From Rosa chinensis (Eukaryota; Streptophyta; Magnoliopsida; Rosales; Rosaceae), in the NCBI RefSeq assembly GCF_002994745.2, contig NC_037090.1, positions 42,308,001 to 42,372,000 on the forward strand: a stretch of DNA of 64,000 nucleotides, written 5' to 3'. How positions within the stretch are numbered: the first letter of the stretch is position 1; every line of letters starts with the position of its first letter. The position numbers and the translations under genes were made by a program. Below are positions 1 through 12,039 of the stretch, piece after piece. The notes under the pieces were generated by a model that had not been told where the DNA came from, searched no databases, and worked only from the letters and a program-made list of their open reading frames with translations.

Positions 1-3000
1 ACAGATGTAGCTGAAATGAAGAAGCAAATGAGCCAAGTGGTGGAGTTTATGGGTAAGTTTCATGAACAAGGAAAGCTTCCAAGTGGCACCATTCCCAATC
101 CTCACTTTGAGCAAGCAAAGGTCGTCACTACAAGGAGTGTTAAGACCCTTGTAGACCCTCCAAAGCCCCCTAAGAAGGTTTCAACGTCAACATTAGAGGA
201 GGAGGAGGACCCTGCAACGTCCAAGGCTCATGTGACGTCTCAAGCTTCAAATGCAAAACCGAACCCTCAAGGTAATGTTTCTAACTCTTTCAATTCGGTT
301 ATTGCTAACCCATCTTCTTCGTCTTTGCCTTTCCCAAGCAGATATGTTAAATCCAAGAAGGATGAGGCCGAAAAGGCCATCTTGGAGACCTTCAAGAAAG
401 TGCAAATCAACATCCCTCTCCTTGAGGCCATTAAGCAAATTCCTAAGTATGCCAAATTTTTGAAGGAACTTTGCACCACAAGGAGACAAAACCGTGAGAA
501 AGAAGTGGTGAAGGTAAGTGAGAATGTCTCCGCTGTGCTCCAACGCAGAATGCCAGAAAAGTGTAAGGATCCAGGGAGTTTTTCTATCCCTTGTGTCATT
601 GGAACAAGTAGATTCGAAAATGCCATGCTAGACTTAGGTGCTTCTATAAATGTCATGCCTTATTCTGTTTATGAAACTCTAGGTCTAGGCGAGCTTAAAC
701 ATGATAATGTTATTATTCAGTTGGCAGATCGATCTAATGCATACCCTAAGGGGTTAGTTGAGGATGTACTTGTGCAGGTTGGTGAGCTAATCTTCCCAGC
801 TGATTTTTACGTCTTAGAGATGGAGGAGCCCTCTCCCAAGTCAACGCCACTTTTGCTAGGTCGTCCCTTCATGAGGACGGCTAGGACTAAAATTGATGTT
901 TATTCTGGCACCTTGACAATGGAATTTGATGGAGAAGTTGTTGGTTTCAACATCTTTGAAGCTATGAGGTACCCTTTAGTTGATTTTCAATCATGTTTTT
1001 CTATTGATATACTTGATGAACTTGCGCAGAAATTCATGGAGATGATGAATGAGGATACTTTGGTTTCAACCATTGCCAATGGTGTTGGAATAATGAAGGA
1101 TGACACTACCATCCCTAAGGAGGAGCTCACGGCTATTCATAGTGATGCTATCATGGAACATGTTGCTTTTCTTGAGGCAACACCATTTGAGCTAGGTAAT
1201 GTTTCTTCTATGTTAATTTCTCCCTCTACTAACAAACCTTTACCTTCAGTGATTCAGGCACCTACTTTGGAACTTAAGCAATTACCAGATCACTTGAAGT
1301 ATGCTTACTTGGGAGAAAACGAAACTTTACCTGTCATCATTTCATCATCTTTAACGTCAACTCAAGAGGATAGATTGGTGGAGATGCTTAAGAAGCACAA
1401 GACTGCAATTGGTTGGACTTTAGCGGATATTAAGGGAATTAGCCCTACTACTTGTGTGCATCGAATTCTGCTTGAGGAAGGAGCCAAGCCAACTAGGGAG
1501 GCTCAAAGACGTTTGAACCCCCCTATGATGGAGGTTGTAAAGAAGGAAGTCATCAAGCTTCTTGACTGTGGCGTCATCTACCCTATCTCAGACTCTAAGT
1601 GGGTTTCACCAGTTCAAGTTGTGCCAAAGAAATCTGGGATCACAGTTGTGAAAAATGCAGAGAATGAGTTAGTGCCTCAGAGAACTGTGACTGGACATCG
1701 AGTTTGCATAGACTATAGGAAACTCAATGCCACTACTAGGAAGGATCACTTTCCTTTGCCATTCATTGATCAGATGCTTGAGAGGCTAGCTGGCCACGAG
1801 TTCTATTGCTTTTTGGATGGGTACTCTGGGTACAACCAAATCGCCATTGCTAATGAGGATCAAGAGAAAACGACATTCACTTGCCCCTTTGGGACGTTTG
1901 CCTACAGAAGGATGCCCTTTGGACTTTGCAATGCTCCAGGTACGTTTCAAAGATGCATGGTAAGTATTTTTTCTGATTTTATTGAGAAAATAATTGAAGT
2001 TTTTATGGATGACTTTTCGGTTTTTGGTAAAGACTTTGATGATTGCTTAAATAACTTAGAATTGATACTTAGGCGTTGTGAAGAGACTAATCTTGTGCTT
2101 AATTGGGAAAAATGTCACTTTATGGTGAAACAAGGGATAGTCTTAGGGCATATTGTTTCTAAACGTGGAATAGAAGTTGATAAAGCTAAAGTAGATCTTG
2201 TTAAGTACTTACCATACCCCACAAGTGTGAGGGAGGTCCGCTCTTTTCTTGGACATGCAGGTTTCTACAGGCGATTCATCAAGGACTTCTCCAAGATTTC
2301 TAGGCCTCTATGTCGTCTTCTACAAAAGGAAGTGGCGTTTGAATTCAAAGAGGATTGTAAGGTTGCGTTCAACACATTAAAGGAGCTTCTGACGTCTGCT
2401 CCCATCATGCTTCCTCCAGATTGGTCTCTTCCCTTTGAGATCATGTGTGACGCCTCAGACTATGCCATTGGGGCCGTGCTAGGCCAAAGGAAGGACAAGA
2501 AGCCTTATGCCATCTACTATGCGTCAAGGACCCTCAATGATGCTCAACTCAATTACTCTACAACTGAAAAAGAACTTTTAGCTGTTGTTTTTGCCTTAGA
2601 AAAATTTCGATCTTATTTATTGGGTACTAAAGTTATTATTTATTCTGATCATGCAGCTTTAAGGTACCTAATGTCCAAGAAGGAGGCAAAACCTAGGCTC
2701 ATTCGTTGGATACTCTTGCTTCAAGAGTTCGATGTGGAGATCAAGGATAAGAAGGGCTCTGACAACGTTGTGGCAGATCACTTGAGCAGACTTGTGAGTG
2801 AGGAGGACGCCATACCTATAGTGGAGATGTTTCCGGATGAACAACTCTTCGGAATCCAGGTAAGTGAGCCTTGGTATGCAGATATTGTGAACTACTTGGT
2901 GTCCAAAACGTTTCCTAGTAATATGCTAAGTGCTCAACGTGATAAACTTAAAACTATGGCTAGGCAATTTGTTTGGGATGATCCTTATTTGTGGAAATAT

Positions 3001-4170
3001 TGTTCTGATCAATTGATAAGGAGATGTGTGCCTAATAATGAACAAAAAGCTATACTTGAGTTTTGTCATACTAAACAATGTGGTGGTCACTTTGGCTCTG
3101 ATAGAACTGCTAGGAAGGTGTTGGAATCTGGTTTTTATTGGCCTACCTTATTTAAAGATGCATATGAGTTTTGTGTGACATGTGATAGATGCCAAAGAAC
3201 CGGAAATTTAGGTCCTAAAGATCAAATGCCTTTGAATTTTGTACTAATTGTCGAAATTTTTGATGTTTGGGGTATTGATTTTATGGGTCCTTTTCCTTCA
3301 TCTAATGGTTTTCTTTATATTCTCTTGGCTGTTGATTATGTTTCTAAGTGGGTGGAAGCGAAAGCCACCAGGACTAATGATTCTAAGGTTGTTGCAGAGT
3401 TTATAAAGTCTAATATTTTTAGTAGGTTTGGTATGCCTAGAGCAATCATTAGTGATGGCGGTTCTCACTTTTGCAACAAGACCATTGAGGCTTTGCTTAG
3501 GAAGTACAACGTTACTCATAAGGTTTCAACACCTTATCATCCTCAAACGAGTGGACAAGCAGAAGTTTCAAATAGGGAGATCAAAAGGATACTTGAGAAA
3601 ACCGTAGGGCCTTCAAGGAAGGATTGGAGTCAACGATTGGAGGATGCATTGTGGGCCTATAGGACGGCTTTCAAGACACCAATTGGTATGTCTCCATTTC
3701 GTTTGGTGTATGGGAAGGCGTGCCACTTACCTGTTGAGTTGGAACATAGAGCTTGGTGGGCAGTTAGGACGTTCAACATGGACTTGGATAACGCTGGACT
3801 TCATAGGAAATTGCAACTCAATGAGCTTGAGGAAATTCGGAATGAGGCCTATGATAGTGCACGGATTTACAAGGAAAAGACAAAGGCTTTTCATGATAGA
3901 ATGATTCGTGGAAAGACCTTTGTAGTTGGTCAAAAAGTTCTTTTATTTCATTCTAGATTGAGACTTTTTCCTGGTAAGCTGCGTTCTAGATGGGTTGGTC
4001 CTTTTATTGTTACTAATGTTTTTCCTCATGGTGCTATACAGATAAAGAGTCAAACAACTGGAGCGGAATTCAAAGTAAATGGACATCGTCTTAAGCCTTA
4101 CTATGAGGCGTTTGTGGAGCATAATGTGGAGGATGTACCCCTCCAAAAGGCGCCACAACCAGAAGAATAA
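1..4170 (+). CDS. Athila gag-pol polyprotein, 5'-partial: gag tail, protease, RT, RNase H, integrase
   Basis: The frame is open at base 1, so the true start is upstream. Residues are numbered from the Met codon at 16. The gag C-terminal tail (about 1-175) resembles those of E and B. The aspartic protease has DLGAS at 206-210, the Athila form of DTGA. Reverse transcriptase has Asp601 in [10 protein letters not shown] and the FMDD box at 663-666. RNase H shows Asp812, Glu853 and Asp878. Integrase has an HHCC zinc site (His1018, His1025, Cys1056, Cys1059) and a D,D-35-E core (Asp1088, Asp1147, Glu1183), then a GPF-type C-terminal motif. The enzymes copy element RNA into DNA in virus-like particles and insert it into chromosomes. 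No stop, frameshift or missing catalytic residue was seen in 1,390 codons, so this copy may still encode active enzymes. Whether its gag and 5' LTR are intact cannot be seen. Confidence 0.95.
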   Translation, partial: TDVAEMKKQMSQVVEFMGKFHEQGKLPSGTIPNPHFEQAKVVTTRSVKTLVDPPKPPKKVSTSTLEEEEDPATSKAHVTSQASNAKPNPQGNVSNSFNSVIANPSSSSLPFPSRYVKSKKDEAEKAILETFKKVQINIPLLEAIKQIPKYAKFLKELCTTRRQNREKEVVKVSENVSAVLQRRMPEKCKDPGSFSIPCVIGTSRFENAMLDLGASINVMPYSVYETLGLGELKHDNVIIQLADRSNAYPKGLVEDVLVQVGELIFPADFYVLEMEEPSPKSTPLLLGRPFMRTARTKIDVYSGTLTMEFDGEVVGFNIFEAMRYPLVDFQSCFSIDILDELAQKFMEMMNEDTLVSTIANGVGIMKDDTTIPKEELTAIHSDAIMEHVAFLEATPFELGNVSSMLISPSTNKPLPSVIQAPTLELKQLPDHLKYAYLGENETLPVIISSSLTSTQEDRLVEMLKKHKTAIGWTLADIKGISPTTCVHRILLEEGAKPTREAQRRLNPPMMEVVKKEVIKLLDCGVIYPISDSKWVSPVQVVPKKSGITVVKNAENELVPQRTVTGHRVCIDYRKLNATTRKDHFPLPFIDQMLERLAGHEFYCFLDGYSGYNQIAIANEDQEKTTFTCPFGTFAYRRMPFGLCNAPGTFQRCMVSIFSDFIEKIIEVFMDDFSVFGKDFDDCLNNLELILRRCEETNLVLNWEKCHFMVKQGIVLGHIVSKRGIEVDKAKVDLVKYLPYPTSVREVRSFLGHAGFYRRFIKDFSKISRPLCRLLQKEVAFEFKEDCKVAFNTLKELLTSAPIMLPPDWSLPFEIMCDASDYAIGAVLGQRKDKKPYAIYYASRTLNDAQLNYSTTEKELLAVVFALEKFRSYLLGTKVIIYSDHAALRYLMSKKEAKPRLIRWILLLQEFDVEIKDKKGSDNVVADHLSRLVSEEDAIPIVEMFPDEQLFGIQVSEPWYADIVNYLVSKTFPSNMLSAQRDKLKTMARQFVWDDPYLWKYCSDQLIRRCVPNNEQKAILEFCHTKQCGGHFGSDRTARKVLESGFYWPTLFKDAYEFCVTCDRCQRTGNLGPKDQMPLNFVLIVEIFDVWGIDFMGPFPSSNGFLYILLAVDYVSKWVEAKATRTNDSKVVAEFIKSNIFSRFGMPRAIISDGGSHFCNKTIEALLRKYNVTHKVSTPYHPQTSGQAEVSNREIKRILEKTVGPSRKDWSQRLEDALWAYRTAFKTPIGMSPFRLVYGKACHLPVELEHRAWWAVRTFNMDLDNAGLHRKLQLNELEEIRNEAYDSARIYKEKTKAFHDRMIRGKTFVVGQKVLLFHSRLRLFPGKLRSRWVGPFIVTNVFPHGAIQIKSQTTGAEFKVNGHRLKPYYEAFVEHNVEDVPLQKAPQPEE

Positions 4171-4208
4171 ATGAAGGTGCAAGTCTAGGCTGAAAGACTT
4201 TAAACATT

Positions 4209-4232
4209 AAGCGCTGCATGGGAGGCAACCCA
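4209..4232 (+). other. Conserved post-pol block with small hairpin
   Basis: Starts 39 bases after the pol stop. It contains the palindrome AGCGCT followed by TGGGAGGCAACCCA, able to form a 4-bp stem with a 6-base loop. Equivalents: F 17220-17243, D 33935-33958, H 40134-40157, B 52927-52950, I 60650-60673. Function unknown; conservation across LTR subfamilies is what is seen. Confidence 0.7.
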
Positions 4233-4394
4233 TTTCATCCGTAGCTGTGGAGGAGCCATCAACGCAGATTTGCTTTCCTTGAACTCCTCCCTTTCTCTTT
4301 ATTTTCGTAAAATTTTGCTTTGTTTTTAGGGTTTCTTGCGTTAACTCTTATGCCATGCTTGTTTGATGTTTTGTATGCTTTATACTTGTTTATA

Positions 4395-4432
4395 CATTGA
4401 GGACAATGCATGATTTAGGTGTGGGGGAAGGG
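4395..4432 (+). other. Hairpin CATTGAGGACAATG plus internal polypurine-like tract
   Basis: A perfect 5-bp inverted repeat (CATTG/CAATG) with loop AGGA at 4395-4408, followed 8 bases later by an internal purine-rich tract AGGTGTGGGGGAAGGG (4417-4432) resembling the true polypurine tract. The pair recurs in F (17003-17038), D (about 33745-33777), H (about 39936-39968 and its duplicate) and I (60832-60845 plus downstream G tract). A central polypurine tract is one possibility. Confidence 0.6.
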
Positions 4433-6658
4433 TATAACATTTCACTTTGTTTTTAGGAGCTAGTTTTGTGGTTATAAAAAGAAAACAAAATAAAAAATCG
4501 GAAAAATCAGAAAAATAAAAAAAAATTTTGCGTTAACTTTGTTTTAGGTTTTGTGTTTTGTTTGTGTTAGAGTCAAAATGATTTTTGGGTAAATATCTTC
4601 TTCATTGTAGGCGCATCCAATGGGATGTGATGTCTAAGGTCTAGTTTGGATATGAGAAGTGCTGACAAAGGGTCTCGTCCCCTGTCAACCAAGTGAGCTG
4701 AGCTCCGCCAAAATCGTTCCTCTCTTCACCTGGTCATGTTCCAAAGGAGTTACCGAAAGGAGAAGGGAAATATCCCTAAGTCCAAAACGTTTTGTCATGT
4801 TTGTTGCGTCACTTTATGTGTTGTTTTAGTTTGTTTTGTGATCGAGTCTTAGGATGCCCTTTTAACTGTCTAGGATGAGCTTATATCTCTGAAATTAAGG
4901 CAAAAAGAGGATCACAAGATTGAGATAATATTTGATGATATTCTTTGGTTAACTATGATTTATGAAAAGCATATGAATGTGTAGTAGATATGGTGCATGC
5001 GTAACTTTGGTACAGAATATGAACATGTGGAAGATAAGTTATGATTCATAATAAACCCTTGTGAGAATTTGAGCCATGTGCCCTTTCTTTGTTGAGTGAT
5101 TAATGAAAAAATGAATTATACTCTTATTTTCTTGGCGATGATTTTGTTGATCTCATTATTCTTTCATCTTGATTGATTACTTGCCATAGATTAAGTTTGA
5201 TGGACTAGAGAATGCTAGAATTCACTGTTATGCTTGTTGAGACGTTTATGATCAATATATGGCCCTGATTCTGGAAAGGATAAAGGTACTTACTTAGGAT
5301 TTTCATCACCATAGCCAAATATAGCCTGTGTCCCTATTTGTGCCCGTCGTGGGACTCCCCTAGTTTAACCATTTTGAGCCTACATTGAGCCTTTTATTTC
5401 ATCACCCTCAAAATTCCTTAACCCTTAACCCTAGTATAGTTATATCCTTACCCTCTGTTCTAAAGACTTAGTGGAGCATATTTCTGAGACTGTGCTTGGA
5501 GTTTTGGCGTCAAGGAAGAATTTTGAAGACATGAAGAAGTTCAAGTGTGGGGGTAGACTTGTCCATATGTAATCTTTGTATGTAATTGCCGAAAAGAAAA
5601 AAAAAAAGAGAATGAAATCGTAAAAAAAAAAAAAAGAAAGGAAATATTACGGCAATTAAGAGAAAAATGTGAAGTATTGTTTATGTTTATGGATTTTAGT
5701 CCCCTATACTTAGTGGATTTGGAGTTTGCTTTGAAGTGAAGGCCTATTGTTGAAGAATTTGGTCTTTGTCCAATTCACTTGTTCGAAAAAGGTTAGAATG
5801 AAGTTTGGGCCCAACATGATGACACTTGGCCCTTTTATAAGCCCTTGGAGGATACATGACGTTTTGATATACATGGTGGATTTCGAGGAAAATAGTCTCT
5901 CTACATCTACAAGTGCTCTGCTAGGTTTTTAGGATACTTTGTGATTTCCCTATCCCTTCGTTTCTTTAAACCTTAAGCCTTGGCCCCATTACAACCTTGA
6001 ATTGTAAGACCTCTTTGATCCTTAAGATGGGACAGCCTTTGATCTGTGGAGATGAGTCATGACTGTTGAACTTATGGCTTGGGTTCATCTGTGCAAGTAG
6101 TTGATATCTTTCATGAGATCTTTAAAAGAAAAATATATGTGCTTTCGTTTCTTATACATATGTGATCTACTTGCTATTCTTTCACATATACTTGAGTGAT
6201 AAGCTTTTAAGCATGAGCCTTGAATCTGAGAGAAGAAAGAGTGATATATCCATGTGAGGTTTGAATCATGACTTGTTTGAAATATGTTGAGCTACACCCA
6301 TCACCATTGTTTACCCCCAAGTCTTACATGCTTATATGTGGATTATATTTTGTAATTAGCTCTTGAATATCTTGATGATGTGATGCTTGGTTAAGTGCTA
6401 ATCTTGATGACTTGAAAGTATGAGATTTCTGAGACAATATGTTAAAGGGCTTAGAGGTCATTGTGTGTGTCAACGTCTTGGTCTTTGTTTTTGGTTTTGA
6501 TTTTCGTTTAAGTCTTTTTGTGTTATATGTTTGTTTGTTTTGAGTCTTGAGTCTTTGATTTTCGTTTGTCATACTTAGTTTATTTTCGTTAGTCTTTGTT
6601 TTGTTTCTTAGTCTTTTTGGATTGTTATGTTGATTTTGCTAAGGGACTAGCAAAAGCT

Positions 6659-6673
6659 AAGTGTGGGGGAATT
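6659..6673 (+). promoter_or_regulatory. Polypurine tract of element A (plus-strand primer)
   Basis: AAGTGTGGGGGAATT lies directly before the 3' LTR start TGATAGG. Such RNase-H-resistant tracts prime plus-strand DNA synthesis. The preceding bases (GCTAAGGGACTAGCAAAAGC) are conserved in H, D, B and I. Confidence 0.9.
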
Positions 6674-9038
6674 TGATAGGAGCATAAAATGCGATGTTTA
6701 TAATGTTTATACCCTATATTTTGCTAAGTTATTTCCTTTATCTCGATCAATTTAACTTAGTTAGTGTTTTTCAGGTGAAAATGGAGTCTCAAGGTCCAAA
6801 AATGACTAAGGAATGCACAAGTGGCGCAGAAATGGGAAGAAATGAAGAAATGGAAGTTCTCCCAGTTTGACTAGGAAAAGGAATCCTAGTTGGAGTAGGA
6901 ATCAGAAGCTGACTTGGATTCAAACTCTTAAGTCGCGGAAATTAGAAGTTCTACTTGAACAGGGAAACCAAATTCTACTCAGATAAGGAATCCTAGTATG
7001 ATAAGGAGTCCCTGTTGGATAAGGATTACTCAAGAAGATTCCGGAAGAGTGTAGAAGCATCTCGGAAAAGGAAGCAGTATTCAACTAGGAAACCTACTTG
7101 CATATGGAGTTCTACTCATACTAGGAGAGCTATGGAACGATCATGAAGCATCTAGAAGACTCAAGAAGGTCATATGCCGTGCACATGGAAGAGGAAGTCT
7201 CAAAGAATTCGAATTACAAAGCAATATGGAATTTGGATTTCTTGTTGAGTAAGGATTGGAATTTCGTGAGATTCTTGAAGGTTCTAGGGAGTTCTTGACG
7301 TTTCTACTTCAGAATAGGCGTGGAAGGCATGTGAGAGGCATGTGATGCAAGGGAAAACCGAATTGGACTCAACTTGTGCATTAAAAGTCAAATCCATTAC
7401 AGATTCGGAAATCTGTCTGTGCAGATCAGTCAACTTCAACGGAGTGTCAAAAATCGCTCAGAGCTCAGAAAATTATGATCTTTATATGGTTGGAAAGCTA
7501 CAGATGTCTAGTTTCCAGAGCTTTTTACAGCTCATCAATAGCTATTTTCTAGAGAAAGTTATGGCCGTTTTAGTGGACTGAGGTCAATCCTGCCGGAAAT
7601 CTGTTTCGTGAGAAAGAAGTCCTAAATCAACACGAACTAAGAGAAACCAAGTAGAAACGAATTGGGAGTGCCTTGAGACGTTCTACTATATATACCTTGT
7701 GTATTAGACGTTTCAGGGTTCACACTTTTCTCCACAATTTCGTATTCTCACTTGTTTGCTCTCTAGTTTCAGGTTTTCACAATCTTCAAGGAGCAAAGCC
7801 GTGCCATCACCCTCCACCACCGTGATCTTCACTTGTTGCTGTGCTAAGGAGCTGCTTTGGACCTTGGGACGTGATAAAGGGTTGTTCATATGCTCTACCA
7901 TACATATAACTCACGGTTTTGTGTAATTGCTAGATGGATTTTCTGCTTTGGAATTTCTATGTGTAAACCGAATCTTTTGAGTATGCAAAACTATTTTCGA
8001 ATGCAATTTTGATATTCTATTCAATGATTGATGTGTTTATGTGTCCTTTGTCTTGATTGATTGCCGAATGCATGGATTGATAATCTGATTTTTGTGCTTC
8101 ATTACATGGAACGTTCTTGTGGTTCGAAACATGGGAAGACTTGCATGTAACTTGCTAGTAATTAGGTTTGATGCTTGGTGAAACCTAATTCGAATGAGTA
8201 GTAAAGGCTTGCTTTGAGTCGAAAATCAGATTATGCATGTGATGATAAGTTTTGACACGCTTGGATTTGCATGTCTATTGATTCTTTCTTGAACTTAATG
8301 ATTTGAAAACGGGATTTTTCAACACAGTTGCTTAGAGTGTGTGATATCGAACTTTTCAAAATAAAATTGATTTGGTGCTTGCTATTTCGATTTGACTTAA
8401 GAAAGAAAGTTAAAAGGGGACAATGGTTGCTTTGATCTTTGTGTTCTTGGTTGATAGCTTTCCATGGTAATTAAAAGAAAGATTAAGGGATGCATGAAAC
8501 ATTGATTCTTGAATGGTTCTTGATAAGTTGTTCTTCGAAAATTCTTCTTTTCCCACCTTTGTATAGAAACGATTTTTGTTCTTTTATTTATTTTCTGAAA
8601 ATTTATACTTTGATCTTTAAAACCCCCCTATGTTTTATGTTTTGTGTTCTTGTATATTTGTAAATATATAAAATTAATTTTAGGATTTTTAGATAGCATG
8701 TAAACGTAAATAACTTGTTAATAATCTGGAAATATAATTTAATTCCGTGAATAGTGTTTTCGTGAATAGTAATATGTGTTTGTGTTATACATGGATTTGT
8801 GTAGTTAGAGTTTAACTAGAATTTGTAGTTTGTATTTATGTTGTATATGGATTTCTAATTTAATTCTAACTTAACTTGTAAATATTCTTATATTTTCGTA
8901 AACTTGTATATTCTTTTCTTTAATTTGTTTCTCACATGTTAGCACCCTCAATCCCCGGTTTAGAACGATCCCTGCTTACTCTATACTAACGCTCGACATT
9001 TTCAGGGTTTAAATTGGCGAATGCTTTTGCACGTATCA
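6674..9038 (+). repeat. 3' LTR of element A (2,365 bp)
   Basis: Begins TGATAGGAGCAT and ends GCACGTATCA, following the polypurine tract. It aligns along its length with the LTRs of element I, with scattered substitutions and indels. A TATA box lies at 7687-7694. The U5 block near the 3' end holds TCAATCCCCGG at 8948-8958. No coding frame of note is present. Confidence 0.93.
7687..7694 (+). promoter_or_regulatory. TATA box in the LTR of element A
   Basis: TATATATA in the context TTCTACTATATATACC, about 1 kb into the LTR. The same site is kept in the I LTRs. The LTR U3/R boundary is expected about 30 bases downstream. This is inference from sequence only. Confidence 0.6.
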
Positions 9039-11081
9039 CTTCCTCTGAATTAGGGCAGAGACATTCTCACTTACCTTTACCACCTCCTTTTCACGGTTTA
9101 CTCTCCTAGTAGTGCAAAGCTCTTTGAGGAACTTGGCATACTTAGGGACTTGCTTGATGGCCTCTAGGAGGGGTAGGTTTACTTGCACCTTCTTGAAAGT
9201 TTCCAAGATAGCTTGGTCACTTTCATCCTTCTTAGATTGGGCAAACCTGCGTGGGAAGGGCATGCAAGAAGAAGAAGGGTTAGCAATAACCGAATTTGAT
9301 AAGTTAGAATTATTACCTTTGATTTCCGGTTTTGCCTTTAAAGATGAGGATGCCTTGGTCTCTTCCTTTGACGTTGCAGGGTCCTTCTCAATACCCAACT
9401 TGGTGGGTTCTTGGTCTTCCTCAATTTCTATGCTCATTTGGACCTTCTTGGGTTGCTTGGGTGGATCCACAAATGGTCTCCCACTCCTCGTAGTCACAAC
9501 TGATGCATTCTCCACATTACCCTTAGGGTTAGGTATTGTGCCACTAGGAAGCTTCCCAGTCTCATGAATCTTGCTCATGAAGTCCACAACTTGGCCCATC
9601 TGTTTCTTAAGATCTGCAATATCCTTAGTGTGGGTCTGTTGTCCTTGAATCAAAGCTTGAGTAGAGTTTGTCAAGGCCTGGGTGGAACTAGTCAAGGCTT
9701 CCAACGTTTTGTCATAGTGAGACATTGAAGGTCCTGAGTTCTGTTGAGGAGGGGGCATGTAGGGCCTTTGAAAAGATGATCCTTGGAATGAAGGCCCTTG
9801 AGGACGTTGGAAGTTCCCACCAAGAGGATTCTGAACGTTATCATTGTTAGTCCACTTGAAGTTGGGATGGTCCCTCCATCCTGGGTTGTACGTATTGGAG
9901 TAAGGGTCATGTCTAGGACGTTGAGGTCCTCCTTGGTATCCTCCTTGATATCCTCCAATAGCATTTGCAGATTCCCATCCTCCATTCTCATTAAGTTGAG
10001 GGCACTGATCTGTAACATGCCCTTGCATAGAGCATACCCCACAAGCTATTGTTGCACTTGGTCCCTTGGAACTTACCACTTGGTTCATGAGTAGAGTAAG
10101 CTTATTCAGTTGGTCCTCAATTGCAGTATTCTTGCTCATCTCATGCACCCTACGAGTAGAGTGTCCTACCCCCTCATATTGTTGAGAGTTCAAGGCACGA
10201 TTAGCTATCAGCTCCTTCCCAACTGTAGGGGACTTATCCACAAAAGCTCCTCCAGCTGCAGCATCCAACATTTGCCTTTCCAAGGGTAAGAGTCCTTCAT
10301 AGAAACATGTGAGTAGGGTCTCATCCTTCATCTGATGTTGAGGACATTGTGCAAGTAAGGAATTGAACCTCTCATAGTAAGCAGCATAGGACTCATCATG
10401 GGCTTGCTCTATTCCACTGAGCTTCTTTCTAAGTGTGATGACCTTAGAAGCTGGGAAGTATTTCTCCAAGAAGGCCTTTCTCATTGTCTCCCATGAAGTG
10501 ATACGTCCTGCAGGGAGTTCATATAGCCAATCCTTGGCTCTATCAGCTAGAGAGAATGGAAATGCTCTCATCTTAAGAAGGTTCTCATCTGCCCCTTGTG
10601 GTTGCATGTTTGCACAAACAGATTGAAATTCTCGAACATGCTTGTTAGCGTCCTCCATATTAAGTCCATGGAAGATAGGGAGCTTGTGCAACAAACCACT
10701 CTTTAGCTCAAACTCTGCTTGTCTTCCAGCTGCAGGGGGAGGGTATACTATGCCTGTAGGGGGTCCTCCTTCAACAGTTGCAGTGGAAAGTTCCCTAATA
10801 GATGCCATTCTCTCTTCTTCGACTTCTTCAGGTGGTGGTGAAGGTGGTGGTGTAGAGTTGGACGAAATCACAGGTGAAGGTGAACGTGAAGGAGGAGATG
10901 GACTTGGTGTAGGTGATGTAGACTCCTCAGAACAGTAGGTCCTCTTCCCTTGTTCGTTAAAGATGTACCCTCTGTGTGTCGAAGGGGAAGGGCTTGTCTG
11001 TTCAAGAAGTGAAGGACCCTTCAAGCGAGCGAGCCTTGCTTCAATTTCCTTTAGTGTAGATGGTCTAAAAGGCTCGGTCAT
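9039..11081 (-). pseudogene. gag (start of gag-pol) of element E, interrupted by element A
   Basis: About 680 codons from Met at 11081. Residues 50-92 are Ser/Pro-rich and acidic. The capsid-like Retrotrans_gag region is about 125-305, with the typical stretch DWLYELPAG...FLEKYFPASK. One CCHC zinc knuckle (Cys347, Cys350, His355, Cys360) binds RNA in this family. The tail reaches the spacer before protease, then meets a stop supplied by the last bases of element A's LTR (9036-9038). Gag packages element RNA into particles. The gag part is complete, but the polyprotein is cut, so this copy cannot supply enzymes. No internal stop is visible; the damage is the insertion itself. Confidence 0.92.
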
Positions 11082-11987
11082 TCATAGGAATCCTGAACAT
11101 TATCAGCATTCAAAGAAGTTAGCAAAGTATAAAGTAAACTAATTACAAATTAGTGGTTAATACATCAACTTCACTATTCACGAGTCACTATTCACAAGTT
11201 ACTATTCACGACTTTACTATTTATGATTTATACAAGTATAAAGAGAAGTATAAATTACAAACTATCCACAATCTTTTCACAAATAAACCACGTAAGAAGT
11301 TTATACAAGTATAAAATGTACAAAACAACACAATTTACAAGTGGAGGTTATGTTCAAGTATCTTATAATCTTTACAAAATAAAGTTAATATTTCAATTGA
11401 TTACAAGTTGTAAGTCGAGCCCAATAGAAACCACTACTATTGGTGAGATACGATCTAGGGATAGTCGTCTAGACATAAGTCGCTTTCCTTTGTTTCAGAA
11501 GGCTAGATGGCCAGATTAAGAGGTAAGTGAGAGGGAGGACTCATTTTGGTGACACTACGGAGGCTACTCCCTCATTGAGGTTTAGGCCCCTATTGGCTAC
11601 TCCCACATTGTGGTTTACGCACGGTCTATAGTATCTCTGAGATCCAATTTGAACCCATCACCCAGGGTCTCAACCTAAGACACCACCTATATGCCCCTTA
11701 CTCAGCTTGGAAAGGACTCATGTGTTAGACAGTTCTCCAAATGCTAATAAAAGCCGCCCTCAACCTCATAAGACCTTAGAAAGGCACTAATGAAGGGTTA
11801 AGGCCAATATTAACAAAAGGGCCCTTATCTACTCATACGATTTTACACACTTATAATAAATCAAGAATGTAACAATATTCACAATTAATTCTTTACATTT
11901 CCTTTGTTTAACACGATTAGACACCATTTACACAAAACTTTCACACAAACAAACAAAACGTCACTATTCACATCTAATTATTATTAT

Positions 11988-12039
<52 letters not shown>

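Larger units (their letters stand above)
4171..6673 (+). other. Post-pol non-coding region of element A (env position)
   Basis: About 2.5 kb between the pol stop and the 3' LTR, where some Athila elements carry an env-like frame. The longest plus-strand frame here is about 60 codons with no recognisable motif, so no env is present. Landmarks: AAGCGCTGC...CAACCCA block at 4209-4232; hairpin CATTGAGGACAATG at 4395-4408; purine tract 4417-4432; a leader-like block around 4650-4750; GTGCCCGTCGTGGGACTCC at 5340-5358; purine tract 5543-5553; true polypurine tract at the end. The same landmarks recur in order in F, D, H, B and I, although individual blocks are missing in some copies (B lacks the hairpin). 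Confidence 0.85.
1..9038 (+). mobile_element. Athila-type LTR retrotransposon A, 3' part (gag tail, pol, non-coding tail, 3' LTR)
   Basis: Right-hand part of a plus-strand Ty3/gypsy element. Its 5' LTR, PBS and most of gag lie before base 1. It contains the gag-pol frame (1-4170), a 2.5 kb non-coding tail (4171-6673), a polypurine tract and a 3' LTR (6674-9038) with TG...CA ends. At 9039 the sequence switches to the opposite-strand gag-pol frame of element E, whose reading is broken exactly at the LTR edge. A therefore inserted into E and is the younger of the two. The left target duplication would be CTTCC, outside the window. Confidence 0.93.

Noticed and set aside
6324..6572. 82-codon frame, and other short frames in 4171-6673, as an env-like protein
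   Set aside because: No signal peptide, membrane segment or conservation in I (62500-62800) as a frame.
9112..9567. 151-codon plus-strand frame
   Set aside because: Antisense shadow of the element E gag frame.
11998..12037. Long T run (and those near 51971 and 52777) as a processed poly-A tail of a retrogene
   Set aside because: They lie inside collinear leader or 3' non-coding sequence of Athila elements, without a retrogene or target repeats next to them.
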